A stretch of 64,000 nucleotides of DNA from DATDAH01 sp963792205 (GCA_963792205.1 CAWBVI010000002.1:1274953-1338952); one strand, 5' to 3'. Shown: positions 7,879 to 17,227, counted from the first letter of the stretch. Program-made: numbers and translations. Notes: a model not told the origin generated them from the sequence alone.

Positions 7879-8625
7879 CTGACCCACTGGTTCGAGCCTC
7901 TGGCCGACCACGTGGGTGGTGCCTACGAGCGCTACACGTTCACGAAGGGCACCGAGCAGGAAGCCGATGCCCTGGTCGCGTTGCTCGGCCTCCCGCCCGG
8001 TGCGCTCGTGCTCGACCTCGGCTGCGGGACGGGGCGCCACAGCCGGGCCCTCGCGGCACGGGGGCTGTGCCCGCTCGGCCTCGACGTCGCGGCCCGGTTC
8101 CTGGCGGTGGCCCGGGAGGCCGCGGCCGAGTCCCTGCCGTTCGTGCGGGGCGACGCCCGCTCGCTCCCCTTGGCCTCGGGTTCAGTCGCCGGGGTCGTCT
8201 CGCTCTGTCAGGGCGGCTTCGGGCTCACGGGGGGGCCGGCGGCCGCGGGGCTCGCCCCCGGGGTCGAACCCGACGCCGTCGTGCTCGACGAGGTCCAGCG
8301 GGTGCTCCGCCCCGGCGGCGTGCTCGCGCTGACCGCGTCCTCCGCCTATTTCGCCGTCCGGGACCTCGGGGCGGGCGAGGCCTTCGACGCCGGTGCCGGC
8401 GTGCTCCACGAGCACACCGAGGTGCACGACGACGAGGGACGGGCCCTGGCCCAGGAGCTCTGGACGACCTGCTACACGCCCCGGGAGCTCCGGTTGCTGC
8501 TCGAGGGCTGCGGGCTGGCCGTCGAGGGCCTCTGGTCGGTGCAACCGGGCCGGTACCGCCAGGCGCCACCCACCATCGACAGCCCCGAGTACCTCGCCGT
8601 CGCCCGTAAGGAGCCGAGCCGATAG
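7879..8625 (+). CDS. class I SAM-dependent methyltransferase
   Basis: A methyltransferase of about 248 residues with motif I VLDLGCGTGRHS, an acidic strand-2 end (GLDVAARFL) and VLRPGGVLALTASS. The N-terminal segment THWFEPLADHVGGAYERYTFTKGTEQE looks conserved, so translation probably starts just before it, at CTG 7879, eight nt after the small gene's stop; GTG codons at 7801 and 7807 are in-frame alternatives that would overlap that gene. The substrate is unknown. The last residues (EPSR) and the stop codon are encoded by copy 2 of the interspersed repeat. Confidence 0.8.
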   Translation: MTHWFEPLADHVGGAYERYTFTKGTEQEADALVALLGLPPGALVLDLGCGTGRHSRALAARGLCPLGLDVAARFLAVAREAAAESLPFVRGDARSLPLASGSVAGVVSLCQGGFGLTGGPAAAGLAPGVEPDAVVLDEVQRVLRPGGVLALTASSAYFAVRDLGAGEAFDAGAGVLHEHTEVHDDEGRALAQELWTTCYTPRELRLLLEGCGLAVEGLWSVQPGRYRQAPPTIDSPEYLAVARKEPSR

Positions 8626-8724
8626 GCGAGGCGACCAGGCAAGCACAGTCCCTACTCGCCGAGCGGAGCGAGGCGAGACAACCGTCCAAGCCGATCCGGC
8701 CTCAGCTATCCGCACGGGTCCCTA
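8610..8724 (+). repeat. 115-bp interspersed repeat, copy 2
   Basis: Begins GGAGCCGAGCCGA inside the methyltransferase gene, whose TAG stop lies within the repeat, and ends CGCACGGGTCCCTAG. The hairpin position holds a diverged stem (CTCGCC...GGCGAG, about 8655-8677) with a compensatory change of the outer pair from A-T to C-G. Same length and orientation as copy 1. Confidence 0.8.
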
Positions 8725-8730
8725 GCCCGG

Positions 8731-8736
8731 TAGCCT
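8731..8736 (+). promoter_or_regulatory. possible -10 box of rpsA
   Basis: TAGCCT lies 70 nt before the rpsA GTG, just past repeat copy 2. No convincing -35 box is seen, so this is weak. Confidence 0.3.
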
Positions 8737-8806
8737 CGTACCCCGTTCCCGCAGGGACCGCCGGTCCCCGCACTGTCCCATCCGTAACCGAGAGAGCCCC
8801 CTACCC

Positions 8807-10477
8807 GTGCCCGACGACCAATCTTCGACGGCCACCGCCGTCGCCGAGCCCCCCACCCCGGAGCCCCCCGCCGCAGCGCCCACCGAGAGCCTGCCCATGG
8901 GCACCTTCACCGAGGAGGGGGAGTACCAGCCCCGCCAGATCGTGGAGAACGACCTGGGCACGTCCCTGGACGACGCCTATTCGGCCACCATGGTCGACGT
9001 CAAGGACGGCCAGATCGTGTCCGGCACGGTCGTGCGGGTCGACCACGACGAGGTCCTGCTGGACATCGGGTACAAGTCCGAGGGCGTCATCCCCAGTCGC
9101 GAGCTCTCGATCCGCAACGACATCGACCCCTCCGAGATCGTTTCGATGGGCGACAGCCTGGACGCACTGGTCCTCACCAAGGAGGACAAGGACGGCCGGC
9201 TGATCCTGTCCAAGAAGCGGGCCCAGTACGAGCAGGCCTGGGGCAAGATCGAGGAGATCAAGGAGGCCGAGGGCATGGTCTCCGGCCCGGTCATCGAGGT
9301 CGTCAAGGGCGGCCTGATCCTCGACATCGGGCTGCGGGGCTTCCTGCCCGCCTCTCTGGTCGAGCTGCGGCGGGTGCGTGACCTGCAGCCCTACGTGGGC
9401 AAGGTGCTCGAGGCCAAGATCATCGAGCTGGACAAGAACCGCAACAACGTGGTCCTGTCCCGCCGGGCCTGGCTCGAGGAGACCCAGCGCGAGCAGCGCG
9501 AGGAGTTCCTCGAGAACCTGAAGCCGGGCGAGCGGCGCCGTGGCGTGGTCTCGTCGGTCGTGAACTTCGGCGCCTTCGTCGACCTCGGCGGGATGGACGG
9601 CCTCGTCCACGTGTCCGAGCTGTCGTGGAAGCACGTCGACCATCCGAGCTCGGTGGTCGCCGTCGGCGACGAGATCGAGGTCCAGGTGCTCGAGGTCGAC
9701 CTCGACCGCGAGCGCATCAGCCTCTCGCTCAAGGCCACCCAGCAGGACCCGTGGGAGGAGTTCGCCTCCGGGCATCGCGTGGGCGAGCTGGTCTACGGCC
9801 GGGTCACCAAGCTCGTGCCGTTCGGCGCCTTCGTCCAGGTCGGCGACGGCATCGAGGGCCTCGTGCACATCTCGGAGATGTCGGCCCATCACGTCGAGCT
9901 GCCCGAGCAGGTCGTGACCCCGGGCGAGGAGCTCTGGGTCAAGGTCATCGACCTCGACCTGCAGCGCCGTCGCATCAGCCTGTCGATCAAGCAGGCGGCC
10001 GAGGGCGGGGTGGTCGCGGCCGAGTACCAGGAGCACTTCGGCGAGCACGCCTACGACGAGTCCGGCAACTACGTCGGCCCGTCGGGCGAGATCGACGAGG
10101 CCTGGTCCGAGTACTACGAGGAGCACGGCCTCGATCCGGCCACGGGTCTGGCCAAGACCGACGCGCCGCCGGCCGACGGAGCCCCGGCAGCCCCTGCGGC
10201 AGAGGGAGCCCCTCCGCCGGACGCCCCGGCAGAGGCAGCCCCCGCGACCGACGTAGCCCCTGCGCCGGAGGCCCCGGTCGAGGCGGCCCCGGCAGAGGCA
10301 CCCGCTGAAGCCGAGGCGGCCCCCGCCGAGGAGGAAGCAGCCCCAGCGGAGGCGCCCGCCCCGACTCCGGAGGCGCCGGCACCAGAGGAGACAGCCCCGG
10401 TGGCAGAGGCCGTTTCGGCAGAGCCCGAGGCGGTGTCCGACCCCGCCCCGGAGGGTGAGGCCGAGCCCGAGGCCTGA
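8807..10477 (+). CDS. rpsA: 30S ribosomal protein S1
   Basis: A 556-residue S1 protein that binds mRNA on the 30S subunit. Four S1 RNA-binding domains follow each other at about residues 65-130, 150-215, 235-305 and 320-390 (for example GTVVRVDHDEVLLDIGYKSE and GVVSSVVNFGAFVDLGGMDG). A conserved segment follows (YQEHFGEHAYDESGNY, GEIDEAWSEYYEEHGLDPATG), then a tail of about 110 residues made almost only of Ala, Pro and Glu. The start is GTG with a weak GAGAGAG upstream. Two strong hairpins follow the stop. Longer than the roughly 480 residues usual in actinobacteria because of the tail. Confidence 0.96.
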   Translation: MPDDQSSTATAVAEPPTPEPPAAAPTESLPMGTFTEEGEYQPRQIVENDLGTSLDDAYSATMVDVKDGQIVSGTVVRVDHDEVLLDIGYKSEGVIPSRELSIRNDIDPSEIVSMGDSLDALVLTKEDKDGRLILSKKRAQYEQAWGKIEEIKEAEGMVSGPVIEVVKGGLILDIGLRGFLPASLVELRRVRDLQPYVGKVLEAKIIELDKNRNNVVLSRRAWLEETQREQREEFLENLKPGERRRGVVSSVVNFGAFVDLGGMDGLVHVSELSWKHVDHPSSVVAVGDEIEVQVLEVDLDRERISLSLKATQQDPWEEFASGHRVGELVYGRVTKLVPFGAFVQVGDGIEGLVHISEMSAHHVELPEQVVTPGEELWVKVIDLDLQRRRISLSIKQAAEGGVVAAEYQEHFGEHAYDESGNYVGPSGEIDEAWSEYYEEHGLDPATGLAKTDAPPADGAPAAPAAEGAPPPDAPAEAAPATDVAPAPEAPVEAAPAEAPAEAEAAPAEEEAAPAEAPAPTPEAPAPEETAPVAEAVSAEPEAVSDPAPEGEAEPEA

Positions 10478-10481
10478 GCCC

Positions 10482-10545
10482 GGCCCCGCACCGCGGGGCC
10501 CCAGATCTGACGAGCGCCCTCCGGTCCGCCGGACGGCGCTCGTCA
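10482..10545 (+). terminator. two consecutive hairpins after rpsA
   Basis: The first is GGCCCCGC-ACC-GCGGGGCC (10482-10500), four nt after the stop. The second has 11-bp arms TGACGAGCGCC and GGCGCTCGTCA (10508-10545) with an inner TCCGG/CCGGA stem. No long T-run follows, as is common in GC-rich actinobacteria. Probable terminator of rpsA. Confidence 0.7.
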
Positions 10546-10638
10546 CGCGTCCGGGCGCCCTTCGAGCCCTTGGAACAATTGGCTAAGCCGACGGCAGGTT
10601 CGGCCGACCTAGTGAGAGACACGGCTGAGAGGGTCGAT

Positions 10639-10676
10639 GTGCCGCCGGTTGCTCCACGTGGGCTCCAGCGGCGCAC
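10639..10676 (+). promoter_or_regulatory. structured leader before the Tad pilus operon
   Basis: In the roughly 170-nt space between the rpsA terminators and cpaB, an imperfect hairpin pairs GTGCCGC with GCGGCGCAC and carries the perfect palindrome CCACGTGG (10654-10661). It may be an operator or an RNA structure. No known riboswitch consensus was recognised here. Confidence 0.3.
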
Positions 10677-10717
10677 CGGGCCTTCCGGCACCGGAGTGAC
10701 AACCAAAGAGGTCGGAC

Positions 10718-11575
10718 GTGAGCTCTCGCAGAACCATGATCCTCATCGCGGCGATCGCGGTGGGCTGCCTCGCCGCATTCGTCGTGATGAACTACGTCAG
10801 CGGCATCGAGGACAAGGCCAACGAGGACGCCGAACGCGTGCCGGTGCTGGTCGTGCGGGCCGACATCCCGCAGGGCACGCCGGGCGAGCAGGCGGTCGAG
10901 GAGGGCTGGGTCGTCGAAGACGAGATCGCCCAGGAGTTCCTCCCGGCCACCCGCATCATCGACTTCGACCAGATCTCGGGCAAGGTGTCGCTGAACAACC
11001 TCGCCGCGAACCAGGTCCTGGTCGACGGCATGTTCGTCGATCCGACCACCAACTCGATCGGGGTCGGTCAGCGGCTCGAGGAGAACCACGTCGCCTACAC
11101 CATCTCGGTCGACGCCGAGGGTGGGGTGGCCGGCCTGCTCGTGCCGGGCGACCTGGTCGACATCTTCTACACCTCCGACGGCGAAGTGGTCACCGACAGC
11201 GGTGAAGCGGAGTCCGAAGAGAGCTCCGAAGCCTTCGGGTCCGACGCCCGCCTCCTGTACCACCAGGTGCGGATCATGGCCATCGGCACGCAGACCGCGC
11301 CCCAGCCCGGTGACGAGGCGGCATTGGCCGAAGGCGAGACCGAACCGGTGCCGGTGACGAGCAACCTGCTCACCCTCGACCTGCCCATCGATGCCGCCCA
11401 GCTGATGGCGTCCATCCCCTCCGGCAGCCTCAGCCTGGCCCTGACCGGCCCCGACTACGTCGCCCAGCCGATCCCCCGGATCGAGATCGACGAGGTCGAG
11501 ACCCTGCCGGGCGAGAGCGACACCCGGACCCGCTTCGGGACCCTGACTCCCTACGGCCCCGACGGCCCCCAGTAA
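10718..11575 (+). CDS. cpaB: Flp pilus assembly protein CpaB (SAF domain)
   Basis: A 285-residue CpaB/RcpC protein, an envelope component of Tad (Flp) pilus assembly. It has a short cytoplasmic N terminus, one membrane helix (MILIAAIAVGCLAAFVVMNY, about 7-26), a SAF-type domain (about 40-110; VPVLVVRADIPQG, LAANQVLVDGMF) and a C-terminal RcpC-like domain (VPGDLVDIFY, SNLLTLDLPIDAAQLM). The start is GTG, six nt after AGAGG. First gene of the pilus operon, followed after about 40 nt by cpaE. Confidence 0.88.
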   Translation: MSSRRTMILIAAIAVGCLAAFVVMNYVSGIEDKANEDAERVPVLVVRADIPQGTPGEQAVEEGWVVEDEIAQEFLPATRIIDFDQISGKVSLNNLAANQVLVDGMFVDPTTNSIGVGQRLEENHVAYTISVDAEGGVAGLLVPGDLVDIFYTSDGEVVTDSGEAESEESSEAFGSDARLLYHQVRIMAIGTQTAPQPGDEAALAEGETEPVPVTSNLLTLDLPIDAAQLMASIPSGSLSLALTGPDYVAQPIPRIEIDEVETLPGESDTRTRFGTLTPYGPDGPQ

Positions 11576-11615
11576 CTCGAGCCTCGACCAAGACACGCGA
11601 CGGAGCCTGACCGAC

Positions 11616-12953
11616 ATGAGCGACCTCTACTCTGATTCCTTCGGGGACACCGACTCCTTCGGTACCTCCGCGGGCGTCGAGTTGGCTCCCATCGGCGTGT
11701 CGGTGCCCACCGGCTACCCCGGTGGGGAGTTGCTCGGCGGTCAGCCAGCCATCAGCACGGGGCTCGAGCCCCTGGCCACCGGGCCCGACCTGAGCCACCT
11801 GCCCCTCGCCACGGTCGACGAGGACGAGATGGCGCGGACCCAGCTGGCGATGCAGCTCGGCTCCCACGCCGTCCCCTTCCCGTCGATCGAGGCGCTGGCG
11901 GCCAAGCTCAACGGCAGCCCCCTCGTGGTCGTCCTGGGACCGTCGATGGCCTCGCCCGACCAGCTCACCGTGGTCGAGCGGCTCACCCGTCCTCGGCCGG
12001 AGGTGGGGGCGATCCTCATCGCCGACCACCTCACCACCGACCTGCTCCAGATGGCCCTGCGGGCCGGCGTGCGCGACGTGCTGCCCCTCCAGGACCTCTC
12101 GCAGTTGACGACGACGGTCAAGCGGGTCGGCGAGATGCTCTCGGCCGGTCCCGCCCTGCCCTCGGCCATGGACCCCACCGGCATCGGTGGCGGGCTCGAG
12201 CCCGGGGAGAACGGCCAGGTCATCACCGTCTTCTCCACCAAGGGTGGGGCGGGCAAGTCGATGATCGCCTGCAACGTCGCCGTGCGGCTGGCCATCAAGA
12301 GCGACCGGCCGGTGGCGCTGGTCGACGCCGACCTGCAGTTCGGCGACGTGGCCGTGATGCTGAAGCTGGCACCCCAGCACACGATCGTCGATGCCGTCGG
12401 CTCCCTCGACCGCATGGACGCCAACCTCCTGCAGAGCCTGATGGTCCAGCACGAGCCCTCCAAGCTCCTGGTCCTGCCCGCCCCGCTCGAGCCGGCCTTC
12501 GCCGACCAGATCCGGGGTGAGGACATGGTGCGGGTCGTCGAGGTGCTGCGGACCTTCTGCAGCCACGTGGTGATCGACACCCCGGCGTACTTCAACGACG
12601 TCGTCCTCGGACTCATCGAGGTCAGCGACGACGTGCTGCTCGTCGCCGGCATGGACATCCCCAACATCAAGAACGTGAAGATCGGCCTCCAGACCCTGCG
12701 GCTGCTCAACACGCCGATGTCCAAGCTCCGCCTGATCCTGAACCGGGCCAACTCGAAGGTGAAGCTCGACGTCGGCGAGGTCGAGAAGACCCTGCAGGTG
12801 AAGGCCGACGCGCTCATCCCGAGCGACGTGGTCGTGCCGCAGTCGGTCAACAAGGGCATGCCGGTCATCCTCGCCGCCCCCAAGGCGGCGGTGACCCGGG
12901 CCATCGAGCAGCTGGCCGACACCTTCCTGATCGCCGAATCCGCCGGTCGTTGA
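11616..12953 (+). CDS. cpaE: pilus assembly ATPase CpaE/TadZ
   Basis: A 445-residue MinD/ParA-like ATPase that localises the Tad machine at the membrane. It has a low-complexity N terminus (1 to about 70), a receiver-like domain without an obvious phospho-Asp site (about 100-170) and the ATPase domain with the deviant Walker A KGGAGKS (209-215), VDADLQFGD and VIDTPAYFND. The layout matches CpaE/TadZ. It sits between cpaB and cpaF; the spacer to cpaF holds a GAGGAGGAT ribosome site. Confidence 0.9.
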   Translation: MSDLYSDSFGDTDSFGTSAGVELAPIGVSVPTGYPGGELLGGQPAISTGLEPLATGPDLSHLPLATVDEDEMARTQLAMQLGSHAVPFPSIEALAAKLNGSPLVVVLGPSMASPDQLTVVERLTRPRPEVGAILIADHLTTDLLQMALRAGVRDVLPLQDLSQLTTTVKRVGEMLSAGPALPSAMDPTGIGGGLEPGENGQVITVFSTKGGAGKSMIACNVAVRLAIKSDRPVALVDADLQFGDVAVMLKLAPQHTIVDAVGSLDRMDANLLQSLMVQHEPSKLLVLPAPLEPAFADQIRGEDMVRVVEVLRTFCSHVVIDTPAYFNDVVLGLIEVSDDVLLVAGMDIPNIKNVKIGLQTLRLLNTPMSKLRLILNRANSKVKLDVGEVEKTLQVKADALIPSDVVVPQSVNKGMPVILAAPKAAVTRAIEQLADTFLIAESAGR

Positions 12954-12984
12954 CCGGCTCGCCTGAACTGCCGAGGAGGATCTG

Positions 12985-14349
12985 ATGTCGCTGTACAAGC
13001 GCCTGCAGGACGGGGGGGCGGCCACGACCCAGGCCGGCCTCCGCGACCCCGTGCTCGACGAGCTGCGGCACAAGATCCACCACGTCCTGATCGACGAGCT
13101 GGGCCCGATCCTCTACGACAAGCGGATCTCCGAGGAGGACCTGCGCCGCCGGGTCCACGAGCAGCTCCACGCCGCCCTGGCCCAGGAGCGAGCACCGCTG
13201 TCGGCGGCGGACAAGGCCCAGCTCATCCAGGACGTCTCCGACGACATCCTGGGCTACGGGCCGATCGACCGGCTGCTCAATGACGAGGACCTCACCGAGG
13301 TCATGGTCAACGGCCCGGCGAGCGTCTACATCGAGCGCGCGGGCAAGCTGGAGAAGACCGACGCCCGCTTCGTCGACGAGGAGCACCTGAAGCGGATCAT
13401 CGACAAGATCGTGAGCGAGGTCGGTCGCCGGCTGGACGAGGCCAGCCCCATGGTCGACGCCCGCCTCCCGGACGGCTCCCGCGTCAACGCGGTGATCCAC
13501 CCCCTCGCCATCGGCGGCCCGTTCCTCACCATCCGGAAGTTCTCCAAGGATCCCTTCCAGATCGACGACCTGATCCGCTTCGGCACGCTCAACGCGGCCT
13601 CGGCCCGGTTCCTCCAGGCCTGCGTCGTCGGCCGCCTCAACCTGATCGTCGCCGGCGGTACCGGTACCGGTAAGACCACCACCCTCAACGTGCTGTCGGG
13701 CTTCATCCCGGCCGACGAGCGCATCGTGACCATCGAGGACGCCAAGGAGCTCCAGCTCCACCAGGACCACGTGCTCGCCCTCGAGGCCCGGCCGCCCAAC
13801 ATCGAGGGTCGGGGCCAGGTCACCATCCGCGACCTCGTCAAGAACGCCCTGCGCATGCGACCCGACCGCATCGTCGTCGGTGAGTGCCGTTCCGGTGAGG
13901 CCCTGGACATGCTCCAGGCCATGAACACGGGCCACGACGGCTCGATCACCACCATCCACTCCAACACGCCTCGGGACACCCTCTCCCGAATCGAGACGAT
14001 GACCCTGATGGCGGGCTACGACCTGCCGGTCCGGGCCATCCGCGAGCAGATGGCCTCCGCCCTCGACTGCATCGTGCAGCTCACCCGCCTCCGCGACGGC
14101 ACCCGGCGCATCACCCACGTCACCGAGGTGCAGGGCATGGAGGGTGACGTCATCACCCTCCAGGACGTCTTCCTCTTCGACTACAGCGCCGGGGTCGACG
14201 AGCGGGGCCGGTTCCGGGGCCACCTCAAGGCCACGGGCGTGCGGCCCCGGTTCACCGAGAAGCTCCAGGACCTGGGCATCCGCCTCGGCCCCGAGGTCTT
14301 CCAGCCCGAGCCCAGCGGCGGCCACCAGATGATCGGCTCCGCCCGATGA
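12985..14349 (+). CDS. cpaF: Tad pilus secretion ATPase CpaF/TadA
   Basis: A 454-residue type II/IV secretion ATPase that powers Flp pilin export. It has a helical N-terminal region (YGPIDRLLND, EVMVNGPASVYIERAG), the Walker A GGTGTGKT (224-231), the Asp box TIEDAKELQL, and the Walker B/His box region ending GHDGSITTIHSNTPRDTL. All key residues are present. The ATG start follows GAGGAGGA by 4-5 nt. The stop overlaps the tadB start by 4 nt (ATGA). Confidence 0.95.
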   Translation: MSLYKRLQDGGAATTQAGLRDPVLDELRHKIHHVLIDELGPILYDKRISEEDLRRRVHEQLHAALAQERAPLSAADKAQLIQDVSDDILGYGPIDRLLNDEDLTEVMVNGPASVYIERAGKLEKTDARFVDEEHLKRIIDKIVSEVGRRLDEASPMVDARLPDGSRVNAVIHPLAIGGPFLTIRKFSKDPFQIDDLIRFGTLNAASARFLQACVVGRLNLIVAGGTGTGKTTTLNVLSGFIPADERIVTIEDAKELQLHQDHVLALEARPPNIEGRGQVTIRDLVKNALRMRPDRIVVGECRSGEALDMLQAMNTGHDGSITTIHSNTPRDTLSRIETMTLMAGYDLPVRAIREQMASALDCIVQLTRLRDGTRRITHVTEVQGMEGDVITLQDVFLFDYSAGVDERGRFRGHLKATGVRPRFTEKLQDLGIRLGPEVFQPEPSGGHQMIGSAR

Positions 14350-16283
14350 CCCGACTTCGGGCCCTCTTGGCCGTCGTCCTCGCGCTCTTCGCGCTCGCGG
14401 GCCCCGCCTTCGCCCTGGCCCAGGAGGAGGGCTCCGCCCCCTACCTGGCCATCCGTGGCGCCGACGCGACCGGCGGTGACGTCGTCCGCCTCACGGTCGC
14501 CTACGAGGGCGACCAGGCCGACCTGGCCGATGCCACCGTGACCGACAACGGCGACGAGCGCCCGATCGTCGGCGACGTGGTGCCGCTGGCCACGACCGGG
14601 AAGACGCAGGCCGTCGTCATCGCGGTCGACACGTCTGAGTCCGTCGATCCGATCATGGCGGACCTCCGGGACGCCGCGACCGCGGTGGTCGAGGCCCTGC
14701 CCGCGGACGTCGCGGTGGGTGTCGCCACCTTCTCGGACCGCTTCGTGCCCATCCGCTCGCTCACCACCGACCGCACCCGGGTGATCGACGCGATCGACCG
14801 GCTGCAGGCCAACGGCGAGAGCGTGCTCTGGAACGGCGTCATCGGTGCCACCGGCATGCTCGAGGAGGACGCCCCCGAGGCCCAGCCGACGGTCATCCTG
14901 CTGACGGCCAGCGGCAACCTCGGTTCGCTGACGCCTGCGGGCGCGGCCGCCGGCGCCCTGCGCAACGTCGGCGCCCCGCTGTACGCCGTCGGCCTCGAGG
15001 GTGACCGGCTCGGGGCCGATTCCCTGAATGGCGTGGTCGAGCGCTCCGGTGGACGCCTGATGCTCACGCCCGACTCCGAGCAGCTCGACGAGCTCGGCCA
15101 GGCCATGGCGACGACCACGGCCAGCCAGTACATCTTGGCCTACGAGCCGCCCACCGGCGACGATGCCGGCGCGGTGGGTGACGTCACCATCCAGGCCGGG
15201 GACGCCACCACCAGCGCCAGCTTCGTACGGGGCTCAGCCACCGACCGACCTGCCGACCTGGCTCCCCAGGTGGTCGTCCCCGCGGCCGACGGGCCGCTGC
15301 AGGGCAACATGGCCAAGTACGCCGGCGTCGCCCTCATCCTGCTCGCGGCCGGCCTCGGGGCCTTCGCCCTGATCATGCTGACCCAGCGGGACGAGAGCCA
15401 TCTGACCAACGTCCTGCAGCCCTACTCGGAGGGCTTCGTCGACTCCACGGTCATCGAGGACGAGGACACGGGTCTGGCCAAGACCGCCCTCATCCAGCGG
15501 GCCGTCGAGATGACCGAGGAGTTCGCCGAGCGCAAGGGCTTCCTGGCCGAGACCGAGTCCAAGCTCGAGCGGGCCGACCTCCCGCTGCGCGCCGCCGAGG
15601 CGTTGTTCTTCTACGCCTCGATGGTGACCGTGGTCGCCCTGCTCAGCCTGGTGCTGACCCGGAGCCTGATCGGCACGGCGATCTTCACGGCGCTGGCCGC
15701 GATCATCCCGTCGGCCACCCTCAACTTCAAGGCCAAGCGCCGCCTGAAGAAGTTCAACAACCAGCTCCCCGACATGCTCACCCTCCTCTCCGGGACGCTG
15801 CGGGCCGGCTACTCGCTCATGCAGGGCGTGGAGGCCGTGTCCCGCGAGGTCGAGGACCCCATCGGCTACGAGCTGCGCCGGGTGGTCACCGAGTCCCGCC
15901 TGGGCCGCCCCCTCGAGGAGGCCCTCGAAGCGGCCGCCGAGCGCATGGGCAGTGCCGACTTCAGCTGGGCCGTGATGGCCATCGGCATCCAGCGCGAGGT
16001 CGGCGGCAACCTGGCCGAGCTCCTGATGACGGTGGCCGAGACCATGACCGCCCGAGAGCGCCTGCGCCGTGACGTCGACGCTCTCACGGCGGAGGGCAAG
16101 GTCTCCGCGATGGTCCTCGGGCTCCTGCCCCTCGGCCTCGGCGCGGCCATGTGGGTCATCAACCCGGAGTACATCGGGATCCTGGTCACCGAGAAGGTCG
16201 GCAACTTCCTTCTGGGCGGCGCCGTGATGCTCGCCGGCTTCGGGTTCTGGTGGATGAAAAAGCTCATCGAAATCGACGTCTGA
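14346..16283 (+). CDS. tadB: von Willebrand A domain fused to TadB (inner-membrane pilus platform)
   Basis: A 645-residue protein, about twice the usual TadB length. Residues 1-25 are a signal peptide. Residues 88 to about 265 form a von Willebrand A domain with the metal-site motif D95-x-S97-x-S99 (VIAVDTSESV). A membrane helix follows (324-345), then a normal TadB: two helices (about 418-460), a GspF/T2SSF domain (about 470-580) and C-terminal helices (586-606, 618-636). The adhesive-type domain would face outside. VWA domains in Tad loci are usually in separate TadG-type proteins, so this is an unusual fusion. Translationally coupled to cpaF by the ATGA overlap. Confidence 0.9.
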   Translation: MTRLRALLAVVLALFALAGPAFALAQEEGSAPYLAIRGADATGGDVVRLTVAYEGDQADLADATVTDNGDERPIVGDVVPLATTGKTQAVVIAVDTSESVDPIMADLRDAATAVVEALPADVAVGVATFSDRFVPIRSLTTDRTRVIDAIDRLQANGESVLWNGVIGATGMLEEDAPEAQPTVILLTASGNLGSLTPAGAAAGALRNVGAPLYAVGLEGDRLGADSLNGVVERSGGRLMLTPDSEQLDELGQAMATTTASQYILAYEPPTGDDAGAVGDVTIQAGDATTSASFVRGSATDRPADLAPQVVVPAADGPLQGNMAKYAGVALILLAAGLGAFALIMLTQRDESHLTNVLQPYSEGFVDSTVIEDEDTGLAKTALIQRAVEMTEEFAERKGFLAETESKLERADLPLRAAEALFFYASMVTVVALLSLVLTRSLIGTAIFTALAAIIPSATLNFKAKRRLKKFNNQLPDMLTLLSGTLRAGYSLMQGVEAVSREVEDPIGYELRRVVTESRLGRPLEEALEAAAERMGSADFSWAVMAIGIQREVGGNLAELLMTVAETMTARERLRRDVDALTAEGKVSAMVLGLLPLGLGAAMWVINPEYIGILVTEKVGNFLLGGAVMLAGFGFWWMKKLIEIDV

Positions 16284-16295
16284 GAGGCCTGTCCG

Positions 16296-17207
16296 ATGTT
16301 GTTCCTCGCCCTCATCCTCATCGCCGGGGTGGTCGGCTTCGTCTTCTTCATGATCCTGAGCGACGCCGAGGAGAAGTCGGTCGTCCGGGCCTCCCTGCGC
16401 CAGCTCGACGGCTACGACGTCGAGAACGTGCGGGACCAGGAGCTGCTCGTCCCGCTGTACCAGCGGGCGTTCCTGCCGGTCCTCAAGGGGCTGACCGCGC
16501 TCGGCGGCCGCTTCACGCCGGTCGGCTACGTCGACACGGTGCGCAAGAAGTTCATCTACGCCGGCCGGATCAGCGCCGACGGCGTCGACCGCTTCCTGGC
16601 CATCCGGGTGATCACGGTCGTGCTCATCCCGGCCTGGTTCATCCTGGTCACGGTCTTCCTGCCCGTCCAGGGGATCCTGCGCCTCGGCGCCCTCGGCCTG
16701 GGCGGCGCGCTCCTGGCCCTGGGTCCCGACTCGGTCCTGAACCGCCGGGTCGAGGAGCGCCAGACCGCCATGCAGCGCAAGCTGCCCGACATCCTCGACC
16801 TGCTGACGATCAGCGTCGAGGCCGGCCTGGGCTTCGAGCAGGCCGTGGACCGGACCGTGAGCTCGGTCCCCGGCCCGCTGTCGGACGAGTTCGCCCGAAT
16901 GCTGGGCGAGCTGCGGGCCGGCTCGTCCCGGGCCGACGCCATGCGGGCCATGGAGGGGCGGACCAACGTCCCCGAGATCCGCTCCTTCGTGCTCGCCATC
17001 CTCCAGGCCGACGCCTTCGGCGTCTCCATCGGTCGGGTCCTGCGGGCCCAGGCCGACGAGATGCGGATCAAGCGCCGTCAGCTGGCCCAGGAGAAGGCGC
17101 AGAAGGCGCCGGTCAAGATGCTCATCCCCATGGTGTTCTGCATCTTCCCGGCGCTGTTCGTGGTCGTCCTCGGACCGGCCATGATCAACATCTCCCGGAA
17201 CTTCTGA
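16296..17207 (+). CDS. tadC: Tad pilus inner-membrane protein TadC
   Basis: A 303-residue GspF-family membrane protein, partner of TadB in the pilus platform. It has an N-terminal helix (LFLALILIAGVVGFVFFMIL), two helices around residues 105-150, a T2SSF domain (RKLPDILDLLTISVEAGLGFEQA; GVSIGRVLRAQADEMR) and a C-terminal helix (PMVFCIFPALFVVVLGPAMI). The ATG start is 12 nt after the tadB stop. The pattern of two adjacent T2SSF proteins is standard for Tad systems. Confidence 0.92.
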   Translation: MLFLALILIAGVVGFVFFMILSDAEEKSVVRASLRQLDGYDVENVRDQELLVPLYQRAFLPVLKGLTALGGRFTPVGYVDTVRKKFIYAGRISADGVDRFLAIRVITVVLIPAWFILVTVFLPVQGILRLGALGLGGALLALGPDSVLNRRVEERQTAMQRKLPDILDLLTISVEAGLGFEQAVDRTVSSVPGPLSDEFARMLGELRAGSSRADAMRAMEGRTNVPEIRSFVLAILQADAFGVSIGRVLRAQADEMRIKRRQLAQEKAQKAPVKMLIPMVFCIFPALFVVVLGPAMINISRNF

Positions 17208-17227
17208 GCTAGGGACCTGGCCGGGCG

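Noticed and set aside
10546..10717. Possible c-di-GMP or other riboswitch before the Tad operon
   Set aside because: The leader has hairpins, but the conserved cores of the riboswitch classes I know are not recognisable.
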